Part shown: piece after piece, positions 1-9,657 of the stretch
How positions within the stretch are numbered: the stretch's first letter is position 1
Layout: each line of letters starts with the position of its first letter
Assembly (NCBI GenBank): GCA_016874655.1
Contig: VGTO01000004.1
Span: forward strand, 1-43,771
Direction of reading: 5' to 3'
DNA length: 43,771 nucleotides
Source of the DNA: Bacillota bacterium
Lineage (GTDB): Bacteria; Bacillota; Dethiobacteria; DTU022
Made by a program: the position numbers and the translations under genes
The notes under the pieces: generated by a model
The model's database searches: none
Seen by the model: the letters and a program-made list of their open reading frames with translations, nothing else
Told to the model about the DNA's origin: nothing

Positions 1-113
1 AGGGCGAAACCATAGCTGAACTTGAAGAAAACATTAAAGATGCTTATATAATGATGACCTTGGAAGATGTACCGGTAGAACACGAAATTAAAGAACTGGA
101 TATGACAATTTAA
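1..113 (+). CDS. HicB-like antitoxin, C-terminal fragment (cut by window edge)
   Basis: Only the last 36 codons are visible, in the frame starting at base 3 and ending in TAA at 111-113. The peptide contains GETIAELEENIKDAYIMM, which resembles the helix that follows the small beta-sheet fold of HicB/UPF0150 antitoxins. HicB proteins neutralise the HicA mRNA interferase and often repress their own operon. Neither the toxin nor the DNA-binding part of this protein is in the window, so the call rests on one short motif. A perfect hairpin terminator follows. Confidence 0.5.
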   Translation, partial: GETIAELEENIKDAYIMMTLEDVPVEHEIKELDMTI

Positions 114-142
114 AATACAATGCTATTCATACTGATCCGATT

Positions 143-168
143 AAAAGGACGCCCGAAGGCGTCCTTTT
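143..168 (+). terminator. Intrinsic terminator between hicB-like gene and fhs
   Basis: Perfect 11-bp stem AAAAGGACGCC / GGCGTCCTTTT with a CGAA tetraloop. The stem ends in T residues on both strands, so it can serve both convergent genes. Confidence 0.85.
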
Positions 169-205
169 GTAATAAACATTTGTTTTAAGCAGAACAGTGT
201 AGGGT

Positions 206-1969
206 TTAGAAAAGACCCTGCACTTTGCCGGTTTCCACATCAACATCAACCCGACGATAAGCAGGATTGGCTGCGGTGCCAGGCATTAGTGAAATTGCCC
301 CGGCAACGGGAACAACGAACCCGGCGCCACCGTAGGTGAGAATATCGCGGATATGCAGCTTCCAGCCTTTAGGAACACCTTTAAGAACAGGGTTATCGGT
401 AAGGCTGAGGTGGGTTTTAACCATGCAGGTCCCCATCTTCTGAATCTCGGGATCTGCTTCCATCCGCTTGGCCTTCTCGAGTGCCTCGGCGGAGTATTCA
501 ACGCCGTCTGCCCCGTATACTTCCTTGGCAATCAGCTCAATACGCTGACGCAGTGGGGTTTCGAGTTCATAGAGGAATTTGAAGTCGTTCGGCTCGTTGC
601 AGGCTTCAACAACTGCATCGGCGAATTCGACTGCGCCTTCACCACCGTACTGCCAGTGCTTCGAAAGGGCAACCCGGGCGCCGGCTTCTTCCGCCAGGCG
701 ACGAACAGCCTTTACTTCGTTGTCGGTGTCAGTATAGAAGTGGTTGATACAGACAACAGGATTGATTCCGGCTTTTTTAACGGTCTTGATATGGTGAATC
801 AGGTTTTCGCAACCCTTTTCAACCCAGCCGACATTCTCCTGGCTGTATGCAGGATCAAGCGGCTGACCCGGAAGGGGAATCGGAGCACCACCATGACATT
901 TAAGGGCCCTGATTGTGGCCACGATAACCGCACAGTTTGGAACCAGACCGGACATCCGGCACTTTAAGTTCCAGAATTTTTCGAAACCGATATCAGCAGC
1001 AAACCCGGACTCGGTAATCACATAATCGCCCAATTTAAGGGCAACGCGGTCGGCAATAATTGAAGATTGGCCGATAGCAATGTTGGCAAAAGGACCAGCA
1101 TGAACAAAGACTGGCTGTCCTTCAAGGGTCTGCAACAGGTTCGGGTTGATCGCCTCAACCATCCAGGCGGTCATCGCTCCGGCAACATCAAGATCGCCGG
1201 TAGTAACAGGTTTGCCTTTTTTATCATAGGCGACCACTATTTTAGCCATCCGCTCCCGCATATCTTTCAGGTCCTTAGCCACAGCTAAAATGGCCATAAC
1301 CTCAGAAGAAACAGCGATGGCAAAGTTAGAGTTCATCATGAAACCATCTTTTCGGCCGCCGAGACCGATGATAATATTGCGCAAAGCTTGAGCACAGAAG
1401 TCAATAATCCATTTCATTTCCACATTGCGCGGGTCGATATTCAGCCTTTTCAGACCGCTACGCTCCAGAAAAGCATCGGTAGAGTTAAATTCATGCTGAA
1501 TCCGGGAAGTAAGCGCAACCATGGCCAGGTTATGGGCGTTCATAATCGCGTTGATATCTCCGGTAAGACCAAGCGAAAAGGGAGTCAAGGGAATACACTG
1601 CGCCAGACCACCGCCGGCTGCAGAGCCCTTAACATTCATGGTCGGACCACCGGAAGGCTGGCGAATGGTAGCGATAACATTCTTGCCACGCTTGCCCATT
1701 CCCTCGGTAAGTCCCATAGTCGAGGTCGATTTACCCTCGCCCAGTGGAGTGGGGGTGATTGCCGTAACGTCAATATACTTGCCGTCCGGCTTGTCTTTCA
1801 GTCTTTCAAGCACTTTCTTGTAATCAACTTTTGCCACATAGTGGCCGTGGGGCAGGAGCTCCTCCTTATCAAGGCCGAGCTCATCCGCTAACTGGTAAAC
1901 TTGCTTCATATTTGCTTCAGAATCTTCGGCAATTTCCCAGTCAGCATGTTTGGTAGGATCCAACGGCAT
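206..1969 (-). CDS. fhs: Formate-tetrahydrofolate ligase (long form)
   Basis: Catalyses ATP-dependent activation of formate onto tetrahydrofolate, the entry step of the methyl branch of the Wood-Ljungdahl pathway and a source of one-carbon units in the cytoplasm. The P-loop region reads [16 protein letters not shown], a variant of the common TPAGEGKTTT. The [17 protein letters not shown] and GGAGFVVP segments are family hallmarks. At 587 residues it is about 30 longer than the usual 556-560 aa enzymes, with an insert near [14 protein letters not shown]. Start is ATG behind AAGGAGG with 8-nt spacing. It is monocistronic here. The sequence is clearly diverged from the Moorella-type enzyme as I remember it and may belong to a separate long-form clade; that is an inference. 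Confidence 0.95.
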   Translation of the reverse strand: MPLDPTKHADWEIAEDSEANMKQVYQLADELGLDKEELLPHGHYVAKVDYKKVLERLKDKPDGKYIDVTAITPTPLGEGKSTSTMGLTEGMGKRGKNVIATIRQPSGGPTMNVKGSAAGGGLAQCIPLTPFSLGLTGDINAIMNAHNLAMVALTSRIQHEFNSTDAFLERSGLKRLNIDPRNVEMKWIIDFCAQALRNIIIGLGGRKDGFMMNSNFAIAVSSEVMAILAVAKDLKDMRERMAKIVVAYDKKGKPVTTGDLDVAGAMTAWMVEAINPNLLQTLEGQPVFVHAGPFANIAIGQSSIIADRVALKLGDYVITESGFAADIGFEKFWNLKCRMSGLVPNCAVIVATIRALKCHGGAPIPLPGQPLDPAYSQENVGWVEKGCENLIHHIKTVKKAGINPVVCINHFYTDTDNEVKAVRRLAEEAGARVALSKHWQYGGEGAVEFADAVVEACNEPNDFKFLYELETPLRQRIELIAKEVYGADGVEYSAEALEKAKRMEADPEIQKMGTCMVKTHLSLTDNPVLKGVPKGWKLHIRDILTYGGAGFVVPVAGAISLMPGTAANPAYRRVDVDVETGKVQGLF

Positions 1970-2092
1970 TAAAACAACCTCCTTATAATATAAATATCTT
2001 TCCTAACACAACCACCTACAGATTTAAGCAGACAAATTAACTATTTCAACAAAACCTTCATAATTCCTGCCGCAATGTTAAACTATTCACAT

Positions 2093-3046
2093 CTATTTAA
2101 TATGCAGGTCCGAAAGCGCAGGAACCCCTCCTAAAGATTTAGCAGTGTGCGCTGAGCGCCTGACAGCCTCGGCTACAGCTTCTGCAGCCATCAGGCTAAC
2201 CAGGTTGAGGTCAGCGGCAATGGCACCTTTAGATACTGCAAAGATTGTATCGCCATCCCACATCGTGTGAACCGGCCAGATTGATCGGGCAAGACCGTCA
2301 TGGCCCATGCGGCAGATTTTTTCGAGTGCGGCTCCTTCAAAATTGGCATTCGTAGCAACTACGCCTAAGGTTGTATTACCTGGAAAGCCCTGTGCTTCCT
2401 GGTCCAGCATCAACTCAATCGTTTTTTCCATCCTTCCACTTTGCGGGTTGCGCGGGCCGGCTAAAAGCGTACCATCCGTATTGTAAATATCGCCAAAAGC
2501 ATTAACTACCACCAGTGCGGCAACGATCAGATCGCCTTTGCGGCGGACCGCTGAACCCTGGCCGGTCTTAATCGCCCCGGCTGTGCCGTAAAGCTTGCCT
2601 ACGGTCGCACCGGTGCCAGCCCCCACCGAACCCTCAGGTACCGGTCCATTGCCGGCAGCCAGGCAAGCCTGGTAACCCATTTCTGCATCCGGCCTGATCG
2701 CACCGTCACCAATAAAAAGATCAAATAGGACTGCTGAAGACACGATTGGCACACAATAAGGAGCAACCGCAAAGCCGCAGTTTTGTTCTTCCAGATACCT
2801 GACGACTCCCGATGCGGCATCCAAGCCAAAAGCGCTTCCCCCAGCCAGAACCAGGGCCTGTATTTCGCTCACCAGCTGCCCTGGCTTCAAGAGGTCCGTT
2901 TCCCTGGTGCCCGGAGCAGAACCACGCACTTCCACTGCTGCCCGCATGCCATCTTCAGCGAGGATTACCGTAACCCCGGTTGCCGCTTCAGGGTTTGAAG
3001 CAACACCTACCTTAATGCCTTTTACTGCCGTTAACCCGGAACTCAT
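2093..3046 (-). CDS. P1 family (S58, DmpA/NylC-like) peptidase
   Basis: Member of the N-terminal-nucleophile L-aminopeptidase/D-esterase family, whose precursors self-cleave to expose a catalytic Ser or Thr. The sequence has LVLAGGSAFGLDAASGV near residue 65, GAGTGATVGKL near 142, and PGNTTLGVVATNANF near 222. By analogy with NylC, autocleavage would fall between Asn224 and Thr225, giving alpha and beta chains. The HTMWDGDTIFA segment near 260 is also conserved. Length is 317 aa, normal for the bacterial family. ATG start follows GGGAGG at 11 nt. The substrate cannot be told from sequence; members act on small peptides, beta-peptides or amide oligomers. It is divergent from the amidohydrolase gene across a short region with an inverted repeat. 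Confidence 0.85.
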   Translation of the reverse strand: MSSGLTAVKGIKVGVASNPEAATGVTVILAEDGMRAAVEVRGSAPGTRETDLLKPGQLVSEIQALVLAGGSAFGLDAASGVVRYLEEQNCGFAVAPYCVPIVSSAVLFDLFIGDGAIRPDAEMGYQACLAAGNGPVPEGSVGAGTGATVGKLYGTAGAIKTGQGSAVRRKGDLIVAALVVVNAFGDIYNTDGTLLAGPRNPQSGRMEKTIELMLDQEAQGFPGNTTLGVVATNANFEGAALEKICRMGHDGLARSIWPVHTMWDGDTIFAVSKGAIAADLNLVSLMAAEAVAEAVRRSAHTAKSLGGVPALSDLHIK

Positions 3047-3064
3047 AGCACAAAAAACCTCCCG

Positions 3065-3084
3065 CTGGTATAATTGTTTACCAG
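3065..3084. promoter_or_regulatory. Operator-like inverted repeat between divergent genes
   Basis: CTGGTA-N8-TACCAG is a perfect 6-bp inverted repeat in the roughly 70-bp gap between the P1 peptidase and the amidohydrolase, directly upstream of the peptidase ribosome binding site. Geometry suits a dimeric repressor. No regulator gene is adjacent, so the assignment is speculative. Confidence 0.35.
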
Positions 3085-3117
3085 GTAGATATTATTCATG
3101 AAAAGCGGTGAACAGAG

Positions 3118-3939
3118 ATCTTCAGGTTAATCGACAGTCATGCCCACCTTTTCCCAGAAAAAATGATGAAAGCTATTTACACTTTTTTCTGGAAACAATA
3201 TGGTTGGAAAATAGATTTTCCGACCGCTCCAGATCAGCTTCTTGATCTGCTGAAGGAAGGAGGCGTGGAAAAATGTATGGCCCTGGCCTATACACACAAG
3301 CCCGGGCTGAGCCGTCCCCTGAACAGTTGGCTTCATGAATTCAGCCGTAAAAACAAAGCTGTCATTCCCTTTGGCGCCGTTCATCCGGCTGACAGCGATC
3401 TGGAGCAGACTGTTATTGAGTGCTTTGATCGTTATGGTTTCGCCGGCATTAAGATTCACTGCCTCGTTCAGCAGTGCCGTCCTGACGACGAGCGGCTATT
3501 CCCCCTGTTTGAAGCAGTGGTTGAAAGATCCAAGGCGCTGGTCATGCACGCCGGTAGTTTTCCCCAACCGGCAGAAAACTTAAAAGTCAGTTACGTAGCC
3601 AACCTGTTGCGCCGCTTTCCCACTTTAAAACTGATCATTGCGCATCTCGGCTTAAATGATATTTCGGCCTATACCGATCTGCTGGCAGCTCACAGCGGTT
3701 TATATCTCGATACAGCTTTTGTTTTTCAAAATAAAACGGTAAAAACACCACTCGCTGATATTCTTGAGGTAATCAGGCTCTTCCCTGAACGCATTCTTTA
3801 CGGCAGCGATTTCCCCTTTATTTTAGAGCCGCCACAAAACGGCATGGCCAGAATTGCAGCCCTCGATCTGCCTCAGGAGACCCTGCAGCTGCTATTTCAC
3901 CAGAACGCAGAGAATTTTCTGGCCGCTTTAGGTCAATAA
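3118..3939 (+). CDS. Amidohydrolase (Amidohydro_2 type), apparent AUC start
   Basis: TIM-barrel metal-dependent hydrolase or decarboxylase of the amidohydrolase-2 family. In the frame of the listed ORF, the codons before its ATG (3163) encode IDSHAHLFPEK, whose HxH is the first metal-binding motif, so translation must begin upstream. The in-frame upstream stop is TGA at 3109, and no ATG, GTG or TTG lies between. An ATC at 3118, six nt after GGTGA (part of the anti-SD complement), gives a 273-aa product starting FRLIDSHAH. Further motifs are GIKIHCLVQ, VMHAGSF, LIIAHLGLN and ILYGSDFPF with the late Asp. A 5' frameshift is the alternative, since GTG and ATG starts exist in other frames just upstream. 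Substrate unknown. Confidence 0.75.
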   Translation: MFRLIDSHAHLFPEKMMKAIYTFFWKQYGWKIDFPTAPDQLLDLLKEGGVEKCMALAYTHKPGLSRPLNSWLHEFSRKNKAVIPFGAVHPADSDLEQTVIECFDRYGFAGIKIHCLVQQCRPDDERLFPLFEAVVERSKALVMHAGSFPQPAENLKVSYVANLLRRFPTLKLIIAHLGLNDISAYTDLLAAHSGLYLDTAFVFQNKTVKTPLADILEVIRLFPERILYGSDFPFILEPPQNGMARIAALDLPQETLQLLFHQNAENFLAALGQ

Positions 3940-3943
3940 AATA

Positions 3944-3973
3944 ATGGAGCCATAAAGGCTCCATCTGTTTTTT
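3944..3973 (+). terminator. Intrinsic terminator of the amidohydrolase gene
   Basis: Stem ATGGAGCC / GGCTCCAT with ATAAA loop followed by CTGTTTTTT. It overlaps the stop codon of convergent ftsH. Confidence 0.8.
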
Positions 3974-5978
3974 AATCAGGTTTTTCCTTTGTTTTGTCGC
4001 GCCTGGTAAATGAGGCGCGGCGATCAGGCTTTTTGCTGATCACTTTGATCTTTTCCTCTTTTAAGTCGCCGTTTAGAGCACTGTCCTGCTCTTCCGGACT
4101 TGCATTCCCCGTTGCTTCATCGGTCTGGTTTGCACCGGACTGATCCACTTGATCTTCAGTTTCTTCTAGCGGGCTAACTATTTTTACCGGTAGTGGTTTA
4201 CCTTCCACCAGGGCTTTGATTTCCGCTGCGTCCAGAGTTTCCTTTTCAAGCAGAGTCTGGGCCAGGTTTTCCAGCTTGTCACGCTCTTTCTCCAGGATCT
4301 CCTGCGCCTTCTGGTAACAGTTATCGATTGTTTTTCTGATCTCCTGATCGATTGCCTTGGCAATTTCCTCACTGTAGTTGCGATCGCGGGCCAGGTCGCG
4401 CCCCAGAAAGACCTGGTCATGTTTTCTGCCCAGGGTAATCGGGCCCAAACTCTCGCTCATCCCATACTCCATGATCATCTGGCGAACAATTGAAGTGGCT
4501 CTTTCCAAGTCGTTTTGAGCGCCGGTGCTGATGTCGTTTAGCACCAGTTTCTCGGCCACCCGGCCCCCCAGCAGGGTGCTGACCCGATCAAGCAGCTCTG
4601 ACCTGGTCATGTAATAGCGATCTTCTTCCGGGAACATCAGGGTATAGCCGCCCGCCCGCCCGCGGGGAATAATCGAAACCTTGTGGACCGGGTCGGTGTG
4701 CGGCAGAAGATAGCCGACCAGGGCATGTCCGGCTTCATGATACGCAACAATCTTCTTTTCAAAGGGGCTGATCACCCGGCTCGTTTTTTGGGTTCCGGCT
4801 ACGACCCGCTCAACCGATTCCTCCAAATGCTGCATGCCAATCCGTTTCAATGATTTACGGGCGGCCAAAAGCGCCGCTTCATTAACAACATTTTCCAAGT
4901 CGGCTCCGGTAAAACCGGGTGTGCCACGGGCTACTATTTTCAAATCTACCGCTTCCGAAAGCTTTTTATTCCTGGTGTGAACTTTTAGAATCGCTTCCCG
5001 CCCGTTGACATCTGGCAGACCGACAGTGATTTCACGGTCAAAGCGACCCGGCCTGAGCAACGCCGGATCGAGAATATCCGGGCGGTTGGTGGCCGCGATA
5101 ATAATGATTCCTTCATTTACATCGAACCCGTCCATCTCAACCAGCAACTGGTTCAGCGTCTGCTCCCGTTCATCATGACCGCCACCTAAACCGGCTCCAC
5201 GCTGACGACCGACAGCATCGATTTCATCAATAAATACTATACAGGGTGAATTTTTCTTGGCGTTTTCAAACATATCACGGACCCGGGAAGCGCCGACTCC
5301 AACAAACATTTCAACGAAATCAGAACCACTGATGCTGAAAAAAGGCACCCCGGCCTCACCGGCCACAGCCCTGGCCAGCAAGGTTTTACCCGTACCCGGA
5401 GGGCCAACCAGCAGCACTCCCTTAGGGATCCTGGCCCCGATTTCAATATATTTACGGGGATCCTTTAAGAAATCGACAATCTCTGAGAGCTCGGCTCGCT
5501 CTTCATCGGCTCCGGCAACGTCCTGGAAAGTAACTTTCTTTTTTTCACCTTCCTGCAAGCGAGCACGGCTCTTGCCGAAATTCATTACCTTGTTGCCTCC
5601 ACCCTGAGTCTGCTGCATGAAGAAAAAGAAAATTCCGATCAACAGCAGAAAGGGGATCAGATAGGTCAGGGCACTTTGCCACCATTTTGGTCCCCGGGGC
5701 AGATATGTTTCCAAAGTTACTTTGTTAGCAAGAAGCAACTCGGTCAGGTTATGATCGTCCGGCCTGATCGTTTTTACCACTGTGCCATCTTTTAGTGTCG
5801 CCTCAACCTCACTACCGTAAAGGGCAACGCTTGCAACCTCGCCCTTTTCAACCCTCTGGATCAGCTGATCGTAAGAGATCTCCTCCGGTGGGGTAGTATT
5901 ATTAAAGGATGAAAGTAAAATAAACACTACCAGGGCAATGACCAGGTAGAATGTTATTTGTCTTAAAAATGGGCTCAA
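3972..5978 (-). CDS. ftsH: ATP-dependent zinc metalloprotease FtsH
   Basis: Membrane-anchored AAA+ protease that degrades misfolded membrane proteins and regulatory substrates as a hexamer. Two N-terminal membrane segments (about residues 8-25 and 108-122) flank an extracytoplasmic domain. Walker A GPPGTGKT, Walker B IVFIDEID, the SRH region [20 protein letters not shown] and the zinc site HEAGH are all present. Length is 668 aa, with a charged C-terminal tail ([16 protein letters not shown]...) longer than in many homologues. Start is TTG behind AGGAGGG. In B. subtilis ftsH directly follows hprT; here about 8.5 kb of accessory genes separate them. A good sigma-A promoter lies upstream. Confidence 0.97.
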   Translation of the reverse strand: MSPFLRQITFYLVIALVVFILLSSFNNTTPPEEISYDQLIQRVEKGEVASVALYGSEVEATLKDGTVVKTIRPDDHNLTELLLANKVTLETYLPRGPKWWQSALTYLIPFLLLIGIFFFFMQQTQGGGNKVMNFGKSRARLQEGEKKKVTFQDVAGADEERAELSEIVDFLKDPRKYIEIGARIPKGVLLVGPPGTGKTLLARAVAGEAGVPFFSISGSDFVEMFVGVGASRVRDMFENAKKNSPCIVFIDEIDAVGRQRGAGLGGGHDEREQTLNQLLVEMDGFDVNEGIIIIAATNRPDILDPALLRPGRFDREITVGLPDVNGREAILKVHTRNKKLSEAVDLKIVARGTPGFTGADLENVVNEAALLAARKSLKRIGMQHLEESVERVVAGTQKTSRVISPFEKKIVAYHEAGHALVGYLLPHTDPVHKVSIIPRGRAGGYTLMFPEEDRYYMTRSELLDRVSTLLGGRVAEKLVLNDISTGAQNDLERATSIVRQMIMEYGMSESLGPITLGRKHDQVFLGRDLARDRNYSEEIAKAIDQEIRKTIDNCYQKAQEILEKERDKLENLAQTLLEKETLDAAEIKALVEGKPLPVKIVSPLEETEDQVDQSGANQTDEATGNASPEEQDSALNGDLKEEKIKVISKKPDRRASFTRRDKTKEKPD

Positions 5979-6021
5979 ACAGAACCCTCCTTTCCTGCAA
6001 CCGCCTAAAAGCCTGAACTAA

Positions 6022-6050
6022 ATTCTAACATAGAGCATAAGCAGAAGCAA
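6022..6050 (-). promoter_or_regulatory. Sigma-A promoter of ftsH
   Basis: On the minus strand TTGCTT, 17-nt spacer, TAGAAT, giving a leader of about 35-40 nt before the ftsH start. The rest of the AT-rich 5979-6256 gap shows no gene. Confidence 0.65.
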
Positions 6051-6256
6051 CGAACTCCAGAAATATTAGTGTACAACAAATTATTATTTATTCCTAAAGC
6101 TAAACGGGAATGCTCCAGGGAAAAATCAAATGCTGTTAGATTAATCATTTTACATTAATTTAATAATCTTTTTACTTAATCTTTCTCTATTATAACCAAA
6201 ATGGTACAAAGCAATTCTTAAGCAATATGTTATTATATTTTAAAGGAGGCCATAAC

Positions 6257-7030
6257 ATGGATCAATCTATTGAAATTATATCTGTTGATGCTGATAACTT
6301 AGATCAGCATGGCTTTTTCTGCTACATGAGCAAACGCAAAGCACCCGGTTATAAACAAAAACGGGACTGGTTGGAGGCAAGATTTACTGAGGGCTTAAAA
6401 ATCAAAATGATTCACGAGATCGGCGGCCGCACAGTTGGTTTTATAGAGTATATTCCCGGGGAATTTGCCTGGCGGACGGTTAACGCCCCGGGATACTTAG
6501 TTATTCACTGCCTATGGGTCGTGGGAAAAGGTAAGAGAAAGGGCTACGGATCTCACCTGCTCAGGCTATGTCTTGATGATGCCCGTGCTCAGAATAAGAA
6601 CGGTGTAGTCATGGTGGCCAGCGATGGGGTATGGCTGGCTAAAAAAGATCTGTTTGTTAAGCAGGGCTTTAAGGAAGTAGGACAGGCTCCGCCAGCGTTT
6701 ACCCTGCTGGCATATCGCTTTTCTGATGATGCGCCGCTACCTGCTTTTCCTGCAGACTGGGAAGAGCGACAGAACCGTTTTGGCGATGGATTGACGGTGA
6801 TCCGCACCCCGCAATGTCCGTATATTGAAGATGCTACAAATTTAGCCCTGGATTATGCAGCCGAACAAAAAATTGCTGTACGGGTAGTAACTTTTCAAAC
6901 TGCTGAGGATCTACAGAAAAATTCCCCGAGCCCCTACGGCGTTTTCGGTCTGGTCCTCAACGGCAGACTGCTAGCCTACCATTACCTTCTGCACAAGGAT
7001 TTTGATAAGCTTATAAACCCTTTACTCTAA
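6257..7030 (+). CDS. GNAT acetyltransferase with C-terminal YoaP domain
   Basis: Two-domain protein of 257 aa. Residues about 1-155 are a GNAT fold with the acetyl-CoA loop region GKGKRKGYGSHLLRLC. Residues about 175-250 match the YoaP-like C-terminal domain, thioredoxin-like, with TPQCPYIEDA at its start. B. subtilis YoaP has the same architecture. The substrate is unknown. Start is the ATG at 6257 behind AAGGAGG, which removes 10 residues from the listed ORF. It stands alone in the accessory region after ftsH. The following 258 bp contain no convincing gene; an 84-codon minus ORF there is treated as chance. Confidence 0.8.
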   Translation: MDQSIEIISVDADNLDQHGFFCYMSKRKAPGYKQKRDWLEARFTEGLKIKMIHEIGGRTVGFIEYIPGEFAWRTVNAPGYLVIHCLWVVGKGKRKGYGSHLLRLCLDDARAQNKNGVVMVASDGVWLAKKDLFVKQGFKEVGQAPPAFTLLAYRFSDDAPLPAFPADWEERQNRFGDGLTVIRTPQCPYIEDATNLALDYAAEQKIAVRVVTFQTAEDLQKNSPSPYGVFGLVLNGRLLAYHYLLHKDFDKLINPLL

Positions 7031-7288
7031 TTTCTTTAAACAATAAAGAGAAAATCTTGTAAAATAACTTTTGATTGAAGTCTTGATCAACAAATCTGAG
7101 GAACTGGATAATAATTATCTTTTTGCCATGTGCACCTGCACTAATTAATAATAAATCATCCTTAAGTCTGATCAGTACTCCTACTCTTGATCGGTGACTG
7201 AGTAATTTTGGTAGAATATAATTGTGCCAGCCCCACTTGGGAATGCGAATCAATGGGGTATGCAATAAAGATTTAAGGAGATGTGATT

Positions 7289-8791
7289 ATGAATAAAAAG
7301 TCGATCATCATCATTGGCGGAGGGCTGACCGGGCTATCCGCTGGTTGTTATGGGCTTATGAACGGTTACCGGACATCAATCTTTGAGCTGCACAGTATAG
7401 CCGGAGGGGTCTGTACAGCCTGGAAGCGCAAAGGCTATACCATAGATGGAGCCGTTAACTGGGTCATGGGAACCAGGCCGGGTACCGAGTTTTACCGCTT
7501 CTGGGAAGAGCTTGGAGCAGCACCGGGCTGGAAAATCCATAACCATGATCTCTACCTGGTCAATGAAAGCCGGGATGGTAAACCTTTTTTTGTCTACTGC
7601 GATGCTGATCGCTTTGAAGAATACCTGCTGGAAGTATCGGCGGAGGACGAAGGGGTCATAAAAGAGCTCACCGGGGCCATTCGTAAAGCATCAACTTTAT
7701 CAATGCCGGTGGATAAGCCACAGGAAAACTACAGTATGCTGGACAAAGTCAAAATGATCAAAATGATCACGCAGGTCGGTTTTTTCAAAAAGTGGGGTAA
7801 CACCAGCATCGGCGATTTTGCCGCACGGTTCAAAAACTCCTTCCTGAGAGAAATGCTCAGTGAAAGCTTTGGCCCTGAAAACCCAATGATTATGGCCTTA
7901 TTCGTGCTCGGGTTTCAGCATAGCAAATCTGCCGGTTATATTATCGGTGGAGCGCTCTCGCTGGTCGGCTCGATTGAAAAACGTTACCTGGATTTGGGAG
8001 GAGAAATAAACTATAACTCCCGGGTGGTTAAGATCCTGGTCGAAAATGACCGGGCGGTTGGTATCCGCCTGGCCGATGGCAGCGAACACCGGGCTGACTG
8101 GGTAATATCTGCCGCCGATGGCCGCACCACGATCTTCGATATGCTGGATGGAGTCTATTTGGATGAAAAGGTTAAACGCAAATATAACAATCCCAATCTC
8201 TTTGAGCCGCTGGTTTACGTCGGGTTAGGGGTAGCATGTCAGCTCGAAGATTTACCTGCTTCGATCGGGGGATTAAGCTACCCCCTATCAAAACCGATCG
8301 TAATCGCCGGTGAAGAGAAGAAGAGCATCAACGTCCGCTCATACTGTTTTGACCCCACCATGGCGGAGCAGGGAAAGAACACCCTCGTTGTGCAATTTAC
8401 AACCAACTATGATTACTGGCACAAGCTGAAGCAGGAACCGGAACAGTATCGCGCCGAGAAAACCGCTATCGTGCAGGCTGTCATTGCCGGTCTGGAAGAG
8501 CGCTTTCCGGGTATTACCGGGCAGGTGGAAATGACCGATCTGGCCACACCGATTACCTGGGAAAGGTATACCGGCAACTGGAGAGGCTCTTATGAAGGCT
8601 GGATGTTCGACAGCGATTTCTCACCGCTTTCTTCCATGCGCAAAACCCTGCCCGGCCTAAAGAACTTTTACATGGCGGGGCAGTGGGTTAATCCCGGCGG
8701 CGGCATACCAACTGCGGTTATGTCCGGCAACCATACCATCCAGATGATCTGCAGGGAAGATCATAAAAGTTTTACCAGCAGCAAACCTTAA
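7289..8791 (+). CDS. FAD-dependent oxidoreductase, phytoene desaturase/CrtI-like
   Basis: Flavoprotein with an N-terminal Rossmann motif IIIGGGLTGLSAGCYGLMNG (ADP-binding, residues about 6-25) and the C-terminal FAD signature YMAGQWVNPGGGIPTAV near residue 465. Overall layout matches the bacterial NAD(P)/FAD-dependent oxidoreductases annotated as phytoene desaturase or retinol saturase-like. There is no carotenoid gene nearby, so a carotenoid role is not supported. Length 500 aa from the ATG at 7289 behind AAGGAG (8-nt spacing). A DUF3788 gene follows 15 bp downstream and probably shares its transcript. Confidence 0.8.
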   Translation: MNKKSIIIIGGGLTGLSAGCYGLMNGYRTSIFELHSIAGGVCTAWKRKGYTIDGAVNWVMGTRPGTEFYRFWEELGAAPGWKIHNHDLYLVNESRDGKPFFVYCDADRFEEYLLEVSAEDEGVIKELTGAIRKASTLSMPVDKPQENYSMLDKVKMIKMITQVGFFKKWGNTSIGDFAARFKNSFLREMLSESFGPENPMIMALFVLGFQHSKSAGYIIGGALSLVGSIEKRYLDLGGEINYNSRVVKILVENDRAVGIRLADGSEHRADWVISAADGRTTIFDMLDGVYLDEKVKRKYNNPNLFEPLVYVGLGVACQLEDLPASIGGLSYPLSKPIVIAGEEKKSINVRSYCFDPTMAEQGKNTLVVQFTTNYDYWHKLKQEPEQYRAEKTAIVQAVIAGLEERFPGITGQVEMTDLATPITWERYTGNWRGSYEGWMFDSDFSPLSSMRKTLPGLKNFYMAGQWVNPGGGIPTAVMSGNHTIQMICREDHKSFTSSKP

Positions 8792-8806
8792 ACTTGAGGT
8801 GAAAGC

Positions 8807-9232
8807 GTGGAAACTATAAACAATATTGAGCTTAAAGATGAAAACATTTATCCTGACGAAACTGTATTACGGTCGGTTTTAGAAAAGGCCTACGACGCTT
8901 ATGCCAGGCTACTTGAATTCTTTGACCAAAATGAATTAGTTCATGAGTGGAGATATTACAATGATGGCAAAGCATGGCTCTGCAAAGTGCAAAAAAAGAA
9001 AAAAACCATAGTCTGGATGTCAGCATGGAAAGGTTATCTGCAGGCAGTCATCTATTTCCCTGAGAAATACTTGGATAAACTATACCAGTTAGATTTAACA
9101 GAGGGGATGAAAAATAATATAATGTCAACAAAGAATGTCGGGAAATCAAAGCCCTGTATCTTTGAAATAAGAGATGAAAAACTCTTCAGTGATTTTTCAA
9201 AGGTTGTTAATTTGAAGATTGCCTGCAAATAA
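8807..9232 (+). CDS. DUF3788 domain protein
   Basis: 141-aa protein with the aromatic-rich core EWRYYNDGKAWLCKVQKKKK followed by WMSAWKGYLQAVIYF, recognisable as the DUF3788 family. GTG start after GAGGTGA. The family has no established function; it is small, cytoplasmic and often found singly in Clostridia and Bacteroidetes. It follows the FAD oxidoreductase by 15 bp, so co-transcription is likely, but a functional link is unproven. Confidence 0.7.
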   Translation: METINNIELKDENIYPDETVLRSVLEKAYDAYARLLEFFDQNELVHEWRYYNDGKAWLCKVQKKKKTIVWMSAWKGYLQAVIYFPEKYLDKLYQLDLTEGMKNNIMSTKNVGKSKPCIFEIRDEKLFSDFSKVVNLKIACK

Positions 9233-9657
9233 GTATGCCCCCTGATCACGGCATCTCTTGCCTAATGTGTGGTTGATGAAGATCAAGCAAAGCTTAACTC
9301 TCAAAATAGTGTCTGTAAAGTGTGCAGGATAGGCGATGGGAGCTTGATTAGTAACCACCCCTACCGCTGCGTTCATATTATACATTAATCCTTCACGTTA
9401 TATTGGTCGTAGATTGTTTTTGCATCATAATCTACTAACTAACAATACTTCTTTTCCATCAAAAATTTGCAATCCAAGGCCCTTTTTTTTAACTCTTTAA
9501 TCACCTTGTATGCTCTCTGCTTCACCTCTAACGATGATAAATCAGTCCGGGAATCTGGTTTTTAGGCTCCGTTTAGATTGATCAGCAGCTTTATTGTGTG
9601 ATAGTATACTCTCGACAGAAAAGCAAATATATATCTTTGTTTCAGGAGGATAACTAC
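9233..9657. other. AT-rich gap without an intact gene
   Basis: About 425 bp with no convincing ORF. On the minus strand, 9543-9425 reads as weakly protein-like in two frames that meet at an eight-base A run (9489-9482): DLSSLEVKQRAYKVIKELKK, then GLGLQIFDGKEVLLVSRL ending in TGA. This could be a frameshifted gene relic. The transporter gene follows an AGGAGG site at 9644-9649. Confidence 0.3.

Noticed and set aside
353-967. 204-codon plus-strand ORF opposite fhs
   Set aside because: Antisense shadow of fhs codons.
7011-7265. 84-codon minus ORF between the acetyltransferase and the FAD oxidoreductase
   Set aside because: Overlaps the end of a real gene, no clear SD, no recognisable family, low-complexity hydrophobic C-terminus.
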